DNA of 64,000 bases from JANPEF01 sp031413115 (GCA_031413115.1 JANOEH010000179.1:1-64000); one strand, 5' to 3'. Positions 7,809-16,219 are shown, counted from the first letter of the stretch. The notes: generated from the sequence alone by a model not told the origin. Program-made: numbers and translations.

Positions 7809-8534
7809 ATGACAAGGTTTCGCCGATTCCTGCTGCCGCTGCTTCTCTCGACCCTGGTGACCACACCCGCGTCCGCAAGCGGGTGGGAGACGTACGTCGA
7901 GCCCTACATGCTGTTCCCGAACATGTCGGGCACGTCCGGCGTGGGCAACCTGACCGGGGATGTCGAGGTGAACACGGGCGACATCTTCGGCGCGCTCGAC
8001 TTCGGCGCGATGCTCTACCTCGAACGTCACAGTCCCAATTGGTCGTACTCGCTCGACACGATGTACATGAATCTGGGCGCCGAAACCACGACTCCCGTCG
8101 GCACGGTCGAGTTCGACTTGAAGCAGCTCGGCGTCATGGGCGCGGGCTACCGGCGCGTCGCACCCTGGGGCGAGGCGATGGTCGGCCTGACCTACAACCA
8201 GCTCGAAATGGGCGTTGCCGGATCGGGTCCCCTGGCGGCGGACCGGGACGGGGACAAGTCGTGGGTCGATCCCTACGTGGGCGTCCGCCTCATGACGCCG
8301 GGCGAGCGCAGGTGGCGCTTTGGCTTCCTGGGCGCCGTCGGCGGTTTCGGCGTGGGCTCGCAATTCGCCTGGCAGATCTATCCGCAGGCGGGCTATCGCG
8401 TCAGCGACTTGTTCGAGATCACCGGCGGATTCCGCGCGCTGGACATGGACTACGAAGCCGGATCCGGAAGCGACGAGTTCACGTACGACATGACCACCTA
8501 TGGCGGACAGATCGGCGGGCGCTTCCACTTCTGA
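7809..8534 (+). CDS. Outer-membrane beta-barrel protein
   Basis: The 241-residue protein has a signal peptide ending ASA|SGWE (about residue 23). The mature part alternates hydrophobic and polar residues in amphipathic strands with aromatic girdle residues (VEPYMLFPNM, WSYSLDTMYMNLG) and ends in Gly-Arg-Phe-His-Phe, a terminal Phe typical of BAM substrates. The size suggests an 8-10 stranded barrel. The ATG at 7809 follows GGGGAGTGACC; an in-frame ATG at 7740 lacks a signal-peptide context. No transport specificity can be read. Confidence 0.75.
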   Translation: MTRFRRFLLPLLLSTLVTTPASASGWETYVEPYMLFPNMSGTSGVGNLTGDVEVNTGDIFGALDFGAMLYLERHSPNWSYSLDTMYMNLGAETTTPVGTVEFDLKQLGVMGAGYRRVAPWGEAMVGLTYNQLEMGVAGSGPLAADRDGDKSWVDPYVGVRLMTPGERRWRFGFLGAVGGFGVGSQFAWQIYPQAGYRVSDLFEITGGFRALDMDYEAGSGSDEFTYDMTTYGGQIGGRFHF

Positions 8535-8557
8535 GCCGACGCAGCACGGGCGTCCGT

Positions 8558-9898
8558 TCAGCGGTTGCGCGAGCGCTGCGCGGTCGGTTTCGAGCCCGAG
8601 GCGAAGTGGAACTGGATCGTGTTCTCGGAGTTCCAGCCCAGCTCGGCGCGCAGCATTTCCGAGCCCGGCACGAGCAGACGCAGTCCGGCGCCGAGGCCGC
8701 GCCGCGACCGGTTCAGCGCGAACTCGGCGTCCTCGTTCCACGCGAGCCCCGCGTCCATGAAGGCGACCGCGTCGAGCCCGACCGCGAACGACCATCCGAA
8801 CACGTCGTAGCGATTGATCGGCTTGAGCGTATAGGAGTACTCGACGGTGCCGATAAGCTGATTCTTTCCGGCGAGCGCCTCGCTCGGACCCTGGACCGGC
8901 CAGCCGCGCACGGAGTTCGCGCCGCCGATCTGGTAGCGGTAGTAGAGCGGAACGTCGACGCCGGTCGTTCCGGTCTGGGTCGACATCAGCCCGCTCAAGA
9001 GGAACTTGTTCCGTAGCCCGCTCGGGATCCACCGGCGAACGTCGAGCACCAGCGACGTGAAGTCGCCGTCGCCAGGCAGGAAGCCGCCGACCCTGCCGAA
9101 CTCGATCTCGTTCCGCCAGCCGGTGCGGGGCACGCGGTAGGAGTCGCGCGTATCCCAGCCGGCCGTCGTGTACAGGCCGAAGAGCCGGTCGTCGTTGTCG
9201 GGGGACAGCGTGATGCCGTCCTCCTCGCTCTGGGTCCGCAGGTACGTCGCGCGGGCGGAGAGGCGCCCGTGGTCACCAACGTAGGTGCCGACACGCGCGT
9301 ACATCTCGTCGCTCTTCTCGTGGAACGCGTTGCGCACGTCGAAGCGCGTCAGGCGTGCCGCGTACCCCTCGATCGAGAAGTGATTCCCGCTGATCCACGG
9401 CCAGGTCGCCCGCCCCCAGTACTGGTCGGCGGCGCCGAAGTAGGCGCGGCCCGAGACCGAGACGCCGCGCCCGCCGAGATTCAGTGATGAAATTCCAGGC
9501 CCGACCGAGAAGCCGTCCTCCTCCGTATAGCGAAAGCCGATCATCGGCACGAGAACGGGCATCTCGCGGAACGTGAACGCGATCGCGACTCCGTCGGCGC
9601 TGTCGTCCACGACGGCGACGGCGATCTCGGCGAAGATCGCCAGGTTCTCGAGGCGCTGCACGTCGTCACGCAACAGGTCGGGATCGAATGGGTCGTCCAC
9701 CCGGGAGCGGATCTCGCGGCGGATGACGTACTCCTTGGTGACGAGTCCGGCGGGCAGGTCGATGGCGCGCACGATGCGGCCCGTGTGGACCTCCAGCGTG
9801 TCGAGTCGGCCGGGGGCGGTGATCGGGATCGGGATGATGTCGACGGCGGCGGCCGGGGTCGGCAGGAGCACGAGCAGGAGCCACAGCAGTCTGCGCAT
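8558..9898 (-). CDS. Omp85-superfamily barrel with one short POTRA-like region
   Basis: This 446-residue exported protein has a signal peptide of about 18 residues. About 80 residues resemble a single POTRA (VIRREIRSRVDDPFDPDLL, then ENLAIFAEIAVAVVDD). A C-terminal barrel of about 16 strands follows. The strand-16 / loop-6 signature appears as NSVRGWPVQG near residue 328 (family VRG[YFW]). BamA and TamA normally carry three to five POTRAs and are 570-800 residues long, so this is a short member, probably an accessory insertion or surface-antigen (D15) type protein rather than BamA itself. The ATG at 9898 follows GAGGAG. It is convergent with the barrel gene at 7809. Confidence 0.8.
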   Translation of the reverse strand: MRRLLWLLLVLLPTPAAAVDIIPIPITAPGRLDTLEVHTGRIVRAIDLPAGLVTKEYVIRREIRSRVDDPFDPDLLRDDVQRLENLAIFAEIAVAVVDDSADGVAIAFTFREMPVLVPMIGFRYTEEDGFSVGPGISSLNLGGRGVSVSGRAYFGAADQYWGRATWPWISGNHFSIEGYAARLTRFDVRNAFHEKSDEMYARVGTYVGDHGRLSARATYLRTQSEEDGITLSPDNDDRLFGLYTTAGWDTRDSYRVPRTGWRNEIEFGRVGGFLPGDGDFTSLVLDVRRWIPSGLRNKFLLSGLMSTQTGTTGVDVPLYYRYQIGGANSVRGWPVQGPSEALAGKNQLIGTVEYSYTLKPINRYDVFGWSFAVGLDAVAFMDAGLAWNEDAEFALNRSRRGLGAGLRLLVPGSEMLRAELGWNSENTIQFHFASGSKPTAQRSRNR

Positions 9899-10024
9899 CG
9901 TTGACTCCTCGGACGATCGGGGATCCCGCGCGGATCGATCGGAAGCGTGCCCGGTGCATCTTGGGGTCCAGCACGGCGCAACGTTGACGCCAATCCGGCG
10001 CGCGGAGTGCCGCCACCGACCCAG

Positions 10025-10053
10025 TTGACATGTCGCCGCCCCCGACCTAGCGT
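10025..10053 (+). promoter_or_regulatory. Promoter of the DcaP-like porin gene
   Basis: Perfect TTGACA (10025-10030), 17 bases, TAGCGT (10048-10053), 62 bases before the porin ATG. Confidence 0.65.
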
Positions 10054-10115
10054 GGGCGCCGGATGCGTCGTCCCGCAGGTGACGGCGCGCAAGGACACAG
10101 GGAGGGTCAGCCCGG

Positions 10116-11618
10116 ATGAAGCGACGAAGCTGGTTCGGTGCATCGTCCGGGCTCGGGTTCGCGTTCCTCCTCGCTGCGGTGAGCGTGGATGCGGCGCAGG
10201 GGGCCGCGATGAAGGCCGGCGCGAGCGCCGACAGCGCGAAGGCGGTGCGCGACTCGATCACGAAGGTGAGCGCCACCGCCGACAGCGCGAAGTCGGACCA
10301 GGCCCGCATCGTCGACCTCGAACGCGAACTCGAGCGCGTGAAGAAGCAGCTTGCGGACACCAACGACCTGGCGCTCTCCGATCATAACCGGCTGCAGATT
10401 CTCGAGAGCCGGGCGCCCGCCGATTCGGTGAGCCAGGCCCTGGCGGCGCGGCTGGCCGAACTCGAGGAATCCAGCCGCCGCGCGCCCGAGGTCGCCCCGG
10501 ACAAGCTGAGCTCGGCCGAGTTTCCGGGATCGATGCCCATTCCCGGCACGGATGCGGCGCTCCGGGTCGGCGGACAGGCGCGCTTCATCTACGCCCACAA
10601 CTTCGCGGCGCTCGGCAGCGAGGGCCGGTTCATCGCCGCCACCATCCCGATCGCCGGCACCGAGGCGGCGGGCAAGGGCCCGCGCACGGCAATCACGGCC
10701 AACCCGAGCCGGATCAGCTTCGACATGCGATCGCCGACCGGCGTCGGCTACATCCGCACCTACATCGAGGGAGACTTTCGCGGCCAGGGAAACACGCTGC
10801 GCATGCGGCATGCCTACGGGCAGTGGCACGGTGTCATCGCCGGACAGACGTGGTCGACGTTTTCCGATCCCGAGGCCGAGCCGGACGGGATCGACCTCGA
10901 GGGACTCAACGCGATCTCGCTGTTCCGCCAGGGACAGGTGCGTTACAGCACAGAAATCAAGACCGACATCTTCTTCGCCGTGGCGGTCGAGGATCCCGCG
11001 CCTTCCCTCACTGGCGCGGTCGGCGTCAGCCAGGCTCCGGACCTGGTCTTCCGCCTGCGCTGGAAGCCCGCCGAGGACAAGTCTCCGCCCTTCATCCGCG
11101 GCGGGCACCTTCAATCAGCGCTCCTGCTGCGCGAAATCCGCGGCGAAGCCATCGCCAACCAGACGCTCGGGACTTACGGCTTCGGCCTCAACCTGACCGG
11201 GCGCATTTCGGCGCCGTGGGGCGGGACCGACCGCGTCCTCTTCGCGGTCAACGGCGGTCTCGGCATCGGCCGCTACATCGCGGATCTCTCCGCCGAGGGC
11301 GGGCAGGACGCCGTCTACGACTCCGTCGACAATGATCTCGATGCGCTGCCGGCGCTCTCGGGCTACCTCGGGGTCGAGCACTGGTGGGGGAAGATGTTGC
11401 GCTCGACGGTGACGTACGGCGTCGTCGATGTCGACAACCTGCCGATCCAGGGTCCCGAGGCGTACGACCTCACGCGGCGCGCGAGCATCAACCTGGTTTA
11501 TTCGCCGATCAAGCGACTCGACCTGGTCACCGAGTACCTGTGGGGCGAGCGCGAGAACAAGAACGGAGAGAAGGGCACGTCCAGCCAGATCCAGATCGGG
11601 TCACGGCTGGTGTTCTGA
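10116..11618 (+). CDS. DcaP-like trimeric porin
   Basis: This 500-residue exported protein has a signal peptide, then an Ala/Ser/Asp-rich segment and a coiled coil (about residues 62-110, heptads in RIVDLERELERVKKQL). A porin barrel follows, with PSRISFDMRSPTGVGYIRTYIEGDF, WHGVIAGQTWSTF and a terminal Phe. The N-terminal coiled coil plus this barrel is the layout of DcaP and related trimeric outer-membrane porins that import small organic acids. The ATG at 10116 has AGGGAGGG upstream, though at long spacing, and a TTGACA promoter. The two barrel genes that follow (11661, 12323) are close enough to be co-transcribed. Substrate is not readable. Confidence 0.8.
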   Translation: MKRRSWFGASSGLGFAFLLAAVSVDAAQGAAMKAGASADSAKAVRDSITKVSATADSAKSDQARIVDLERELERVKKQLADTNDLALSDHNRLQILESRAPADSVSQALAARLAELEESSRRAPEVAPDKLSSAEFPGSMPIPGTDAALRVGGQARFIYAHNFAALGSEGRFIAATIPIAGTEAAGKGPRTAITANPSRISFDMRSPTGVGYIRTYIEGDFRGQGNTLRMRHAYGQWHGVIAGQTWSTFSDPEAEPDGIDLEGLNAISLFRQGQVRYSTEIKTDIFFAVAVEDPAPSLTGAVGVSQAPDLVFRLRWKPAEDKSPPFIRGGHLQSALLLREIRGEAIANQTLGTYGFGLNLTGRISAPWGGTDRVLFAVNGGLGIGRYIADLSAEGGQDAVYDSVDNDLDALPALSGYLGVEHWWGKMLRSTVTYGVVDVDNLPIQGPEAYDLTRRASINLVYSPIKRLDLVTEYLWGERENKNGEKGTSSQIQIGSRLVF

Positions 11619-11660
11619 TGATCGGCGCGGTCGGTCGACCTCCATCCTAATGAGGTGGCG

Positions 11661-12323
11661 ATGCAATCGTTGAGATCACTTCTGCTCGCGAGCCTGTTCG
11701 TGGCCGCGACGATCCCGGTCGCCCACGTCCCGGCGCATGCGGCCGCGGTGGGGGCCTTCGCCGGACTCAACCGCGGCAGCATCAAGGGCGATGCGCCGAA
11801 CAACGTCGAGTACCGCAAGATGAACGGGCCGATCTTCGGCGTGCAGGGCGAGTATGAAATCGCTTCGGACGTGCTGCTCAGCCTGCAGCCGATGGTCGTG
11901 CAGCGCGGCAGCACGATCGCCGATGCCGACTCGACCGACGGCGCGAACGACGGGGTGGAACTCGACGTCGCGCTCGACTACTTCGCGATCCCGATCGTGG
12001 TCAAGTTCATGACGGGCAAGGGGCGTACCTACGTGACCGGCGGCGTCGACATCGCGTTCCTCAGCTCGGCGACGGTCGAGGGCGAAGGCGTGGACGTCGA
12101 CGTGAAGGACTCCTTCGAGAGCGCCGACATCTCGGCGCTGCTCGGCTTCGGCGTGGTGTTCCCGGTCGGTCGGCCGCAGTTGACGGTCGAGGCGCGCTGG
12201 GTGCACGGGATGGTCAACCTCGCGGGAGACCCCGGCGGGCCGATCACCAACCTGCCGGATCGTTTCCGTTCCTCGGGACTTCAGTTCACCGCGGGCGTCC
12301 GCTTCCCGCTCGGGAGGCCGTGA
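11661..12323 (+). CDS. Outer-membrane beta-barrel protein (PorT-like)
   Basis: This 220-residue protein has a signal peptide ending AHA|AAVGAF. The body resembles the PorT/OmpX-like beta-barrel domain (VGAFAGLNRGSIKG, FGVQGEYEIASDVLLSLQP, YFAIPIVVKFMTGKG), the pattern of eight-stranded barrels common in Bacteroidota and relatives. The ATG at 11661 is preferred over a GTG two codons earlier because it is spaced properly from GAGGTGG. Its TGA overlaps the next ATG by one base (TGATG), showing translational coupling. Confidence 0.75.
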   Translation: MQSLRSLLLASLFVAATIPVAHVPAHAAAVGAFAGLNRGSIKGDAPNNVEYRKMNGPIFGVQGEYEIASDVLLSLQPMVVQRGSTIADADSTDGANDGVELDVALDYFAIPIVVKFMTGKGRTYVTGGVDIAFLSSATVEGEGVDVDVKDSFESADISALLGFGVVFPVGRPQLTVEARWVHGMVNLAGDPGGPITNLPDRFRSSGLQFTAGVRFPLGRP

Positions 12324-13279
12324 TGCGCACCACACTCCGACTCGTGTTCGCGGCCTGGCTGGTGCTGGCGGTCGCGCCGGCGCAGGCGCAGGCGCAGGCG
12401 CAGGAATCTGCGGAACCCAGGCGGCCTACCCTCGACGGTCACACGTTCCTGCCCGTCGATGCCATTCCCGACCCGTTCGTGCGCACGTACGTGCGGAACA
12501 CGCTCGGCTATGCGTCGGCGAGCAACCTCGAGTATCCCCCCGTCGTGCTCGACGGCGACACCCTCATCGCCCTCGACGGAGATCTGTCCTACGCGACCCT
12601 GAGCTTCGAGTACCAGCAGGCGCTCCGCGACTGGATCGCGGTGCGCGTGGGATTCGACGCGCGCACCCGGCTCGGCACGCAGGTGTCCTCCCTGCTGCTC
12701 GACGGCGTCACGGTGGGCACCGACTTCGGCATGAACTGGATGGTGCGACTGCACCAGTCGAAGTCGACGATGCTCAGCGGATCTGTCGGCGTGACCAGCC
12801 AGGACTTCACCCGGGTCGACCTGAAGGGGTTCGTCGACGACGTCATCGACGGCGTGCCCGACCCGAAGCTGATCGATACCATCCCGGTCGTGCAGACGAC
12901 GGTCGCGGCGAACTTCGCGTGGGCGATCAGCCGGCCCTTCGGACTGACCGCCCTGGTCGAGGGGGACTACGGCGACTCTCCGTTCCGGGATCGACCGGAG
13001 GGCTGGGAGTACACGTATGGCGCCTCCGTCGACTTCGACGCCGGCGCCGCGTGGGACGTTCCGATCGGGCTGGCGCTCGCCTTCCGCCAGACCTCGTTGC
13101 CCGGGTTGAGCGACGTCGAGGGAGCGCTGGGCCGGTCGGTCAACCTGCGCGTGGCCTACAACGCACAGCCCGACTTCATCGTGGGACTCGACCTGGTCCG
13201 GAACTCCACGGGTGAGTCGACCGGCGAGCAGGAGCTCTCCTCGTCCGGCGTCATGTTCACGATGCGCTACTACTTCTAG
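12323..13279 (+). CDS. Outer-membrane barrel protein with AQ-repeat signal peptide
   Basis: The 318-residue protein is coupled to the preceding barrel gene. Its signal peptide ends in an AQAQAQAQ run before ESAEPRRP. The mature part shows amphipathic strands (WIAVRVGFDARTRLGTQ, MNWMVRLHQSKSTMLSGSVG) and ends VMFTMRYYF with a C-terminal Phe. It looks like a 10-12 stranded outer-membrane protein; no named family is recognised. A terminator-like hairpin follows 16 bases after the stop. Confidence 0.7.
   Translation: MRTTLRLVFAAWLVLAVAPAQAQAQAQESAEPRRPTLDGHTFLPVDAIPDPFVRTYVRNTLGYASASNLEYPPVVLDGDTLIALDGDLSYATLSFEYQQALRDWIAVRVGFDARTRLGTQVSSLLLDGVTVGTDFGMNWMVRLHQSKSTMLSGSVGVTSQDFTRVDLKGFVDDVIDGVPDPKLIDTIPVVQTTVAANFAWAISRPFGLTALVEGDYGDSPFRDRPEGWEYTYGASVDFDAGAAWDVPIGLALAFRQTSLPGLSDVEGALGRSVNLRVAYNAQPDFIVGLDLVRNSTGESTGEQELSSSGVMFTMRYYF
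12379..12402 (+). repeat. Hexanucleotide tandem repeat GGCGCA x4
   Basis: Four perfect copies of GGCGCA encode Ala-Gln pairs exactly at the signal-peptide cleavage region of the barrel protein. A six-base unit keeps frame on slippage, so copy number could vary without breaking the gene. Confidence 0.75.
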
Positions 13280-13295
13280 GTTGCGATCGGGGAAT

Positions 13296-13320
13296 GGGGT
13301 TGCGCGCGGTGCGCGGCCCC
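13296..13320 (+). terminator. Terminator of the porin/barrel gene set
   Basis: A 10-base stem (GGGGTTGCGC 13296-13305 with GCGCGGCCCC 13311-13320, two G-U pairs) and a 5-base loop are followed by GTTCTTGACTT. It lies 16 bases after the last barrel gene and directly before the next promoter. Confidence 0.6.
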
Positions 13321-13324
13321 GTTC

Positions 13325-13353
13325 TTGACTTCCCGCAGGGCCGCTCCTACGAT
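13325..13353 (+). promoter_or_regulatory. Promoter of the small membrane protein gene at 13445
   Basis: TTGACT (13325-13330), 17 bases, TACGAT (13348-13353), about 92 bases before the start codon. Confidence 0.6.
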
Positions 13354-13444
13354 GCTTGGACCGCGTTTGCTGCGTCGAGCGGCCCCGCCGCGGCGCGTTG
13401 TCCCCGACCAGCCCCCGAATCGAATCGATCCCAGGAGGATCCGG

Positions 13445-13849
13445 ATGGATGCGATCTTCGATGCGCTGAAGCAGGCCGTCGACAACCTGCTCGGGCGGGC
13501 GAGCGGCCCGCTGCACTTTCGCCTGATCCTGCAGCCTGTGATGGCCACCATCTTCGCCTTCATCGCGGCTCGCAAGGACGCCGCTGCGGGCAATCCGGCG
13601 TTCCTCATGGAGTTCATCACCAATCCGGCCGAGCGGGGACGGCTCCTGCGTTCGGCCTGGCAGGACGTGGGCAAGGTCTTCATCCTCGCGCTCGTGCTCG
13701 ACGGGGTGTACCAGTACATCGTCTTCAAGTCGTTCCACGTCGTCGAGGCGCTGATCGTCGGCGTCGTGCTGGCGATCCTGCCCTACATCCTGTTCCGCGG
13801 CCCGTTCACGCGTCTCCTGCGGCGGGGTGGCGACAAGACAGCTCACTGA
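13445..13849 (+). CDS. Small multi-pass membrane protein, family not recognised
   Basis: This 134-residue protein has an amphipathic N-terminus (FDALKQAVDNLLGRASG), a hydrophobic stretch (LILQPVMATIFAFIAA), and two close C-terminal helices (VFILALVLDGVYQYIVF and ALIVGVVLAILPYILF). The end is basic (RGPFTRLLRRGGDK), giving a cytoplasmic C-terminus by the positive-inside rule. The ATG follows AGGAGG at 13434-13439. The next gene, 37 bases downstream, is a sulfatase remnant. A similar small protein is often annotated as hypothetical beside arylsulfatases, but that association is only from memory. Confidence 0.7.
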   Translation: MDAIFDALKQAVDNLLGRASGPLHFRLILQPVMATIFAFIAARKDAAAGNPAFLMEFITNPAERGRLLRSAWQDVGKVFILALVLDGVYQYIVFKSFHVVEALIVGVVLAILPYILFRGPFTRLLRRGGDKTAH

Positions 13850-13886
13850 CCGAGCGAGACCGGCCGGTCCCCAGGGAGATCTCATC

Positions 13887-14252
13887 ATGGCGCTCAAGGA
13901 GTACAAGCCCGGAAGTGCATTCAGCGGCGTGATCGGCCGGACGTTCGACGTGTCGAGCCCGGCGTGGCCCGAGCCGCTGCGCGTGAGGTCCGGCAAGGAC
14001 GCTCCCGGCCGCGGGCAGCCCTGCATCGACGAAGAGCTCGTCGGGCACTTCGGCATTCCGCTCACCATGCCGCTCTCGATCTTTCTGGCCGGCGGTTTCG
14101 TCTGCGGTGCCGATTCCGGCTCGCCGGTGTGGGACAAGAACACGTCGTCGTTCAAATTCACCGGCAAGCTGTACCGCGCCACCGTGGATGTCAGCGGAGA
14201 GTTGATCGTCGACACCGAGGCGCAGGTGCGAATGGCGATGGCGCGCCAGTAG
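13887..14252 (+). pseudogene. Arylsulfatase remnant: N- and C-terminal ends joined, catalytic core missing
   Basis: This 121-residue open frame starts with MALKEYKPGSAFSGVIGRTF and SSPAWPEP, the N-terminal signature of about 780-residue bacterial arylsulfatases. From residue about 34 it continues with GKDAPGRGQ, GFVCGADSGSPV, FKFTGKLYRATVDVSGEL and ends EAQVRMAMARQ, which matches the sulfatase C-terminal beta domain. The whole alkaline-phosphatase-fold core is absent, including the Cys-x-Pro-Ser-Arg formylglycine motif and the metal ligands. The frame is intact, with an ATG after CAGGGAG at 13871-13877, so a stable lectin-like C-terminal domain could still be made. I read it as an in-frame internal deletion; sulfatase activity is impossible. 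Family recognition is from memory of the conserved ends. Confidence 0.7.
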
Positions 14253-14261
14253 TCGCCAAGC

Positions 14262-14293
14262 GGGGCCGGCAGCGCGGTGCGCGTGCCGGCCCC
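14262..14293 (+). terminator. Rho-independent terminator after the sulfatase remnant
   Basis: Arms GGGGCCGGCA (14262-14271) and TGCCGGCCCC (14284-14293) with an inner GCGC stem, followed by TTCCTTTCC. It starts 10 bases after the stop codon. Confidence 0.75.
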
Positions 14294-14324
14294 TTCCTTT
14301 CCGTCCCGACCCGCCGAGGATCCC

Positions 14325-15500
14325 GTGACTTTGACCGCCGACACACCGGCCGGACTACCGCGACTCTCCCTGCTCGGCGGGCCACTCCACGCACTGGGCC
14401 GGCGGTTTGGCCTGGTCCGTGGCAGCACGAACACAGTGCGCCTGGGGCTGGCGATCGGCGCGTTCCTCTGGCTCATCCTGCTCGGACTCTCCCTTCTCGA
14501 GGGACTGGGGCGCGAGTTCTTCAGCCTCCCACTCGTTGGCGTCCATGTGCGACTGCTCCTCGCGCTCCCGTTGTTCTTCGTCTGCGAGACCATCCTCGAT
14601 CCGCGACTCGCGGTGTTCGTCGACACGATCGTGCGCTCGGGCATCGTGCCGCCCGCATCGCTGCCCCGCCTCGAGGCGGAGATCACCCGCGTGCGGCGGT
14701 GGATTGATTCGCCGACGGTCGACACCGTCTGCCTGCTTCTTGCCGCGGGAGGGCTGTTCCTCGGGTCCTGGCTGGCGCTGCCGGGCGAGTCGGCCGCCGT
14801 CTCCCCGGGGCGCGCCATCGGCAGCATGCCGTTGGCCGGCCTGTGGTACTGGGGCGCCTGCATGACGCTCTTCCGCTTCGGGCTGTTGCGCTGGCTCGTT
14901 CGCCTCGTCCTGTGGGCGTACTTCCTCGCGCGGATCGCGGGCATGAACTTGAGGTTGTCGCCGAGCCACCCGGATCGCGCCGGCGGCCTCGGGTATCTCG
15001 AGGTCGTGCACATGCACTTCCTGCCCTTGATCTTTGCGCTGTCCGCCGTGGAGGCGGCCTCGTTCGCCGAAGGGATCGCCGGCGGGACCATGGCGTTCGA
15101 GGCGACCTACCCGATCTTTCTCATCGGGCTGGCCCTCGACGCACTCCTGTTCCTCGGCCCGCTGTTCATTGTCGCTCCGCTACTGTGGGCGTGCCGGGTA
15201 CGCGGCCTCAGCGACTTCTCGGTGCTGGGCGCGGAGTACGTCTTCGGGTTCGATCGCAAGTGGGTGCAGCGGGAGCAGCCACCGGGGGAGCCGTTGCTGG
15301 GCACGGCGGACATGCAGTCGCTAGCCGACCTGGGCAACAGCGCCAACGTCGTGCGTGACATGCGTGTGGTCCCGATGAGCATCGGCATGCTGCGGGACTT
15401 TGCCATTGTCGCACTCCTGCCCTTCGCACCCTTGCTCCTGCTCAAGTATCCGCTGGCCGAACTGACGCAGAAATTCATTTCCCGCCTGTCCGGGTTGTGA
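14325..15500 (+). CDS. Multi-pass inner-membrane protein, unknown function
   Basis: This 391-residue protein has about six to eight membrane segments, for example LAIGAFLWLILLGLSLL, LLLALPLFFVCETIL, LLAAGGLFLGSWLAL and ALLFLGPLFIVAPLLWAC. Between them are charged loops, including LSPSHPDRAGGLGYLE and VFGFDRKWVQRE. The ending (FAIVALLPFAPLLLLKYPL then LTQKFISRLSGL) and the PDRAGGLGYL motif occur in uncharacterised bacterial membrane proteins; I cannot name the family. The GTG at 14325 follows CGAGGAT. Just 28 bases separate it from the DUF202 gene, so the two probably share a transcript. Confidence 0.75.
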   Translation: MTLTADTPAGLPRLSLLGGPLHALGRRFGLVRGSTNTVRLGLAIGAFLWLILLGLSLLEGLGREFFSLPLVGVHVRLLLALPLFFVCETILDPRLAVFVDTIVRSGIVPPASLPRLEAEITRVRRWIDSPTVDTVCLLLAAGGLFLGSWLALPGESAAVSPGRAIGSMPLAGLWYWGACMTLFRFGLLRWLVRLVLWAYFLARIAGMNLRLSPSHPDRAGGLGYLEVVHMHFLPLIFALSAVEAASFAEGIAGGTMAFEATYPIFLIGLALDALLFLGPLFIVAPLLWACRVRGLSDFSVLGAEYVFGFDRKWVQREQPPGEPLLGTADMQSLADLGNSANVVRDMRVVPMSIGMLRDFAIVALLPFAPLLLLKYPLAELTQKFISRLSGL

Positions 15501-15528
15501 CCGTCGTGCGGGACCGAAGGAGGCGAAC

Positions 15529-15930
15529 GTGACCGACCCCGAAGCGAAGTCCGCGAACGACCTGGCGCAGGAGCGCACCGACCTCGCCGTACACCGCACG
15601 GTGATGGCCGCAGACCGCAGCCTGATGGCGTGGATCCGGACGGCGCTGTCGATGATCAGTTTCGGCTTCACCATCTACAAGCTGCTCGAGGGTTTCCAGC
15701 ATGGTGGTGGCACGCTGCCGCACACGGAGACGCCGCGCAACGCGGGACTCTTCCTGGTCGGCCTGGGAACGATCTCGATGCTCCTCGGTTCGATCGAGTA
15801 CTGGCTGACCCTGCGCGACCTGGCCCACACCATGGTCGTGCGCCTGTGGCGTCCCGCATTCGTCATCGCGCTCGTCATGTCCGTCACGGGCATGCTCCTG
15901 TTCTTCAGCATCATCCTGCGCCTGCTTTGA
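15529..15930 (+). CDS. DUF202 (YidH-like) membrane protein
   Basis: This 133-residue protein carries the DUF202 signature LAQERTDLAVHRTVMAADRS, then LMAWIRTALSMISFGF. Three transmembrane helices follow (residues about 40-58, 76-96, 108-130). It matches YidH-type inner-membrane proteins of unknown function. The GTG at 15529 is placed by an AAGGAGG at 15518-15524. It is probably co-transcribed with the membrane protein before it. Confidence 0.85.
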   Translation: MTDPEAKSANDLAQERTDLAVHRTVMAADRSLMAWIRTALSMISFGFTIYKLLEGFQHGGGTLPHTETPRNAGLFLVGLGTISMLLGSIEYWLTLRDLAHTMVVRLWRPAFVIALVMSVTGMLLFFSIILRLL

Positions 15931-15946
15931 GGCCGTGGGGACACGC

Positions 15947-16120
15947 ATGACGCCGCAGCCACACTTTGCGATCACGGTTCGTCGCGCGGGGCGCGCCGAC
16001 GGCGCCGTGCGGTTGGCACTGTCCACGGCGCGAACGAACCGCGCGGCCCAGGCGCTCTACGAATCGACCGGCTGGAAGCGCGATGACGAAAATGTCTCGT
16101 ACGAGTTCGAGCGGGGCTGA
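15947..16120 (+). pseudogene. GNAT acetyltransferase C-terminal fragment
   Basis: This 57-residue frame ends in STARTNRAAQALYESTGWKR and DDENVSYEFERG. That is the last helix-strand pair of a GNAT N-acetyltransferase (N..AQ.LYE..GWKRD..F..YE). The acetyl-CoA-binding motif (QxxGxG/A), normally about 60 residues upstream, is missing, and the 20 residues before the motif do not match GNAT. It lies only 16 bases after the DUF202 stop. It appears to be a truncated remnant, the second decayed gene within 2.3 kb. A GTG at 15935 would give a slightly longer frame. Confidence 0.6.
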
Positions 16121-16189
16121 TCGCGATCGGCGATGTCGCTGTATCGTCATGTGGGACAAGCGGTTGTGAAATCAAAGGCCGGCCTGAGG

Positions 16190-16219
16190 TTGCCCCGGCT
16201 TCGCATCGCGGCGTAGACT
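16190..16219 (+). promoter_or_regulatory. Promoter of efp
   Basis: TTGCCC (16190-16195), 18 bases, TAGACT (16214-16219), about 70 bases before the efp start. Confidence 0.55.

Noticed and set aside
12281..15091. A 936-residue minus-strand open frame
   Set aside because: It crosses four convincing plus-strand genes and their terminators, with low-complexity Arg/Ser content and no motifs.
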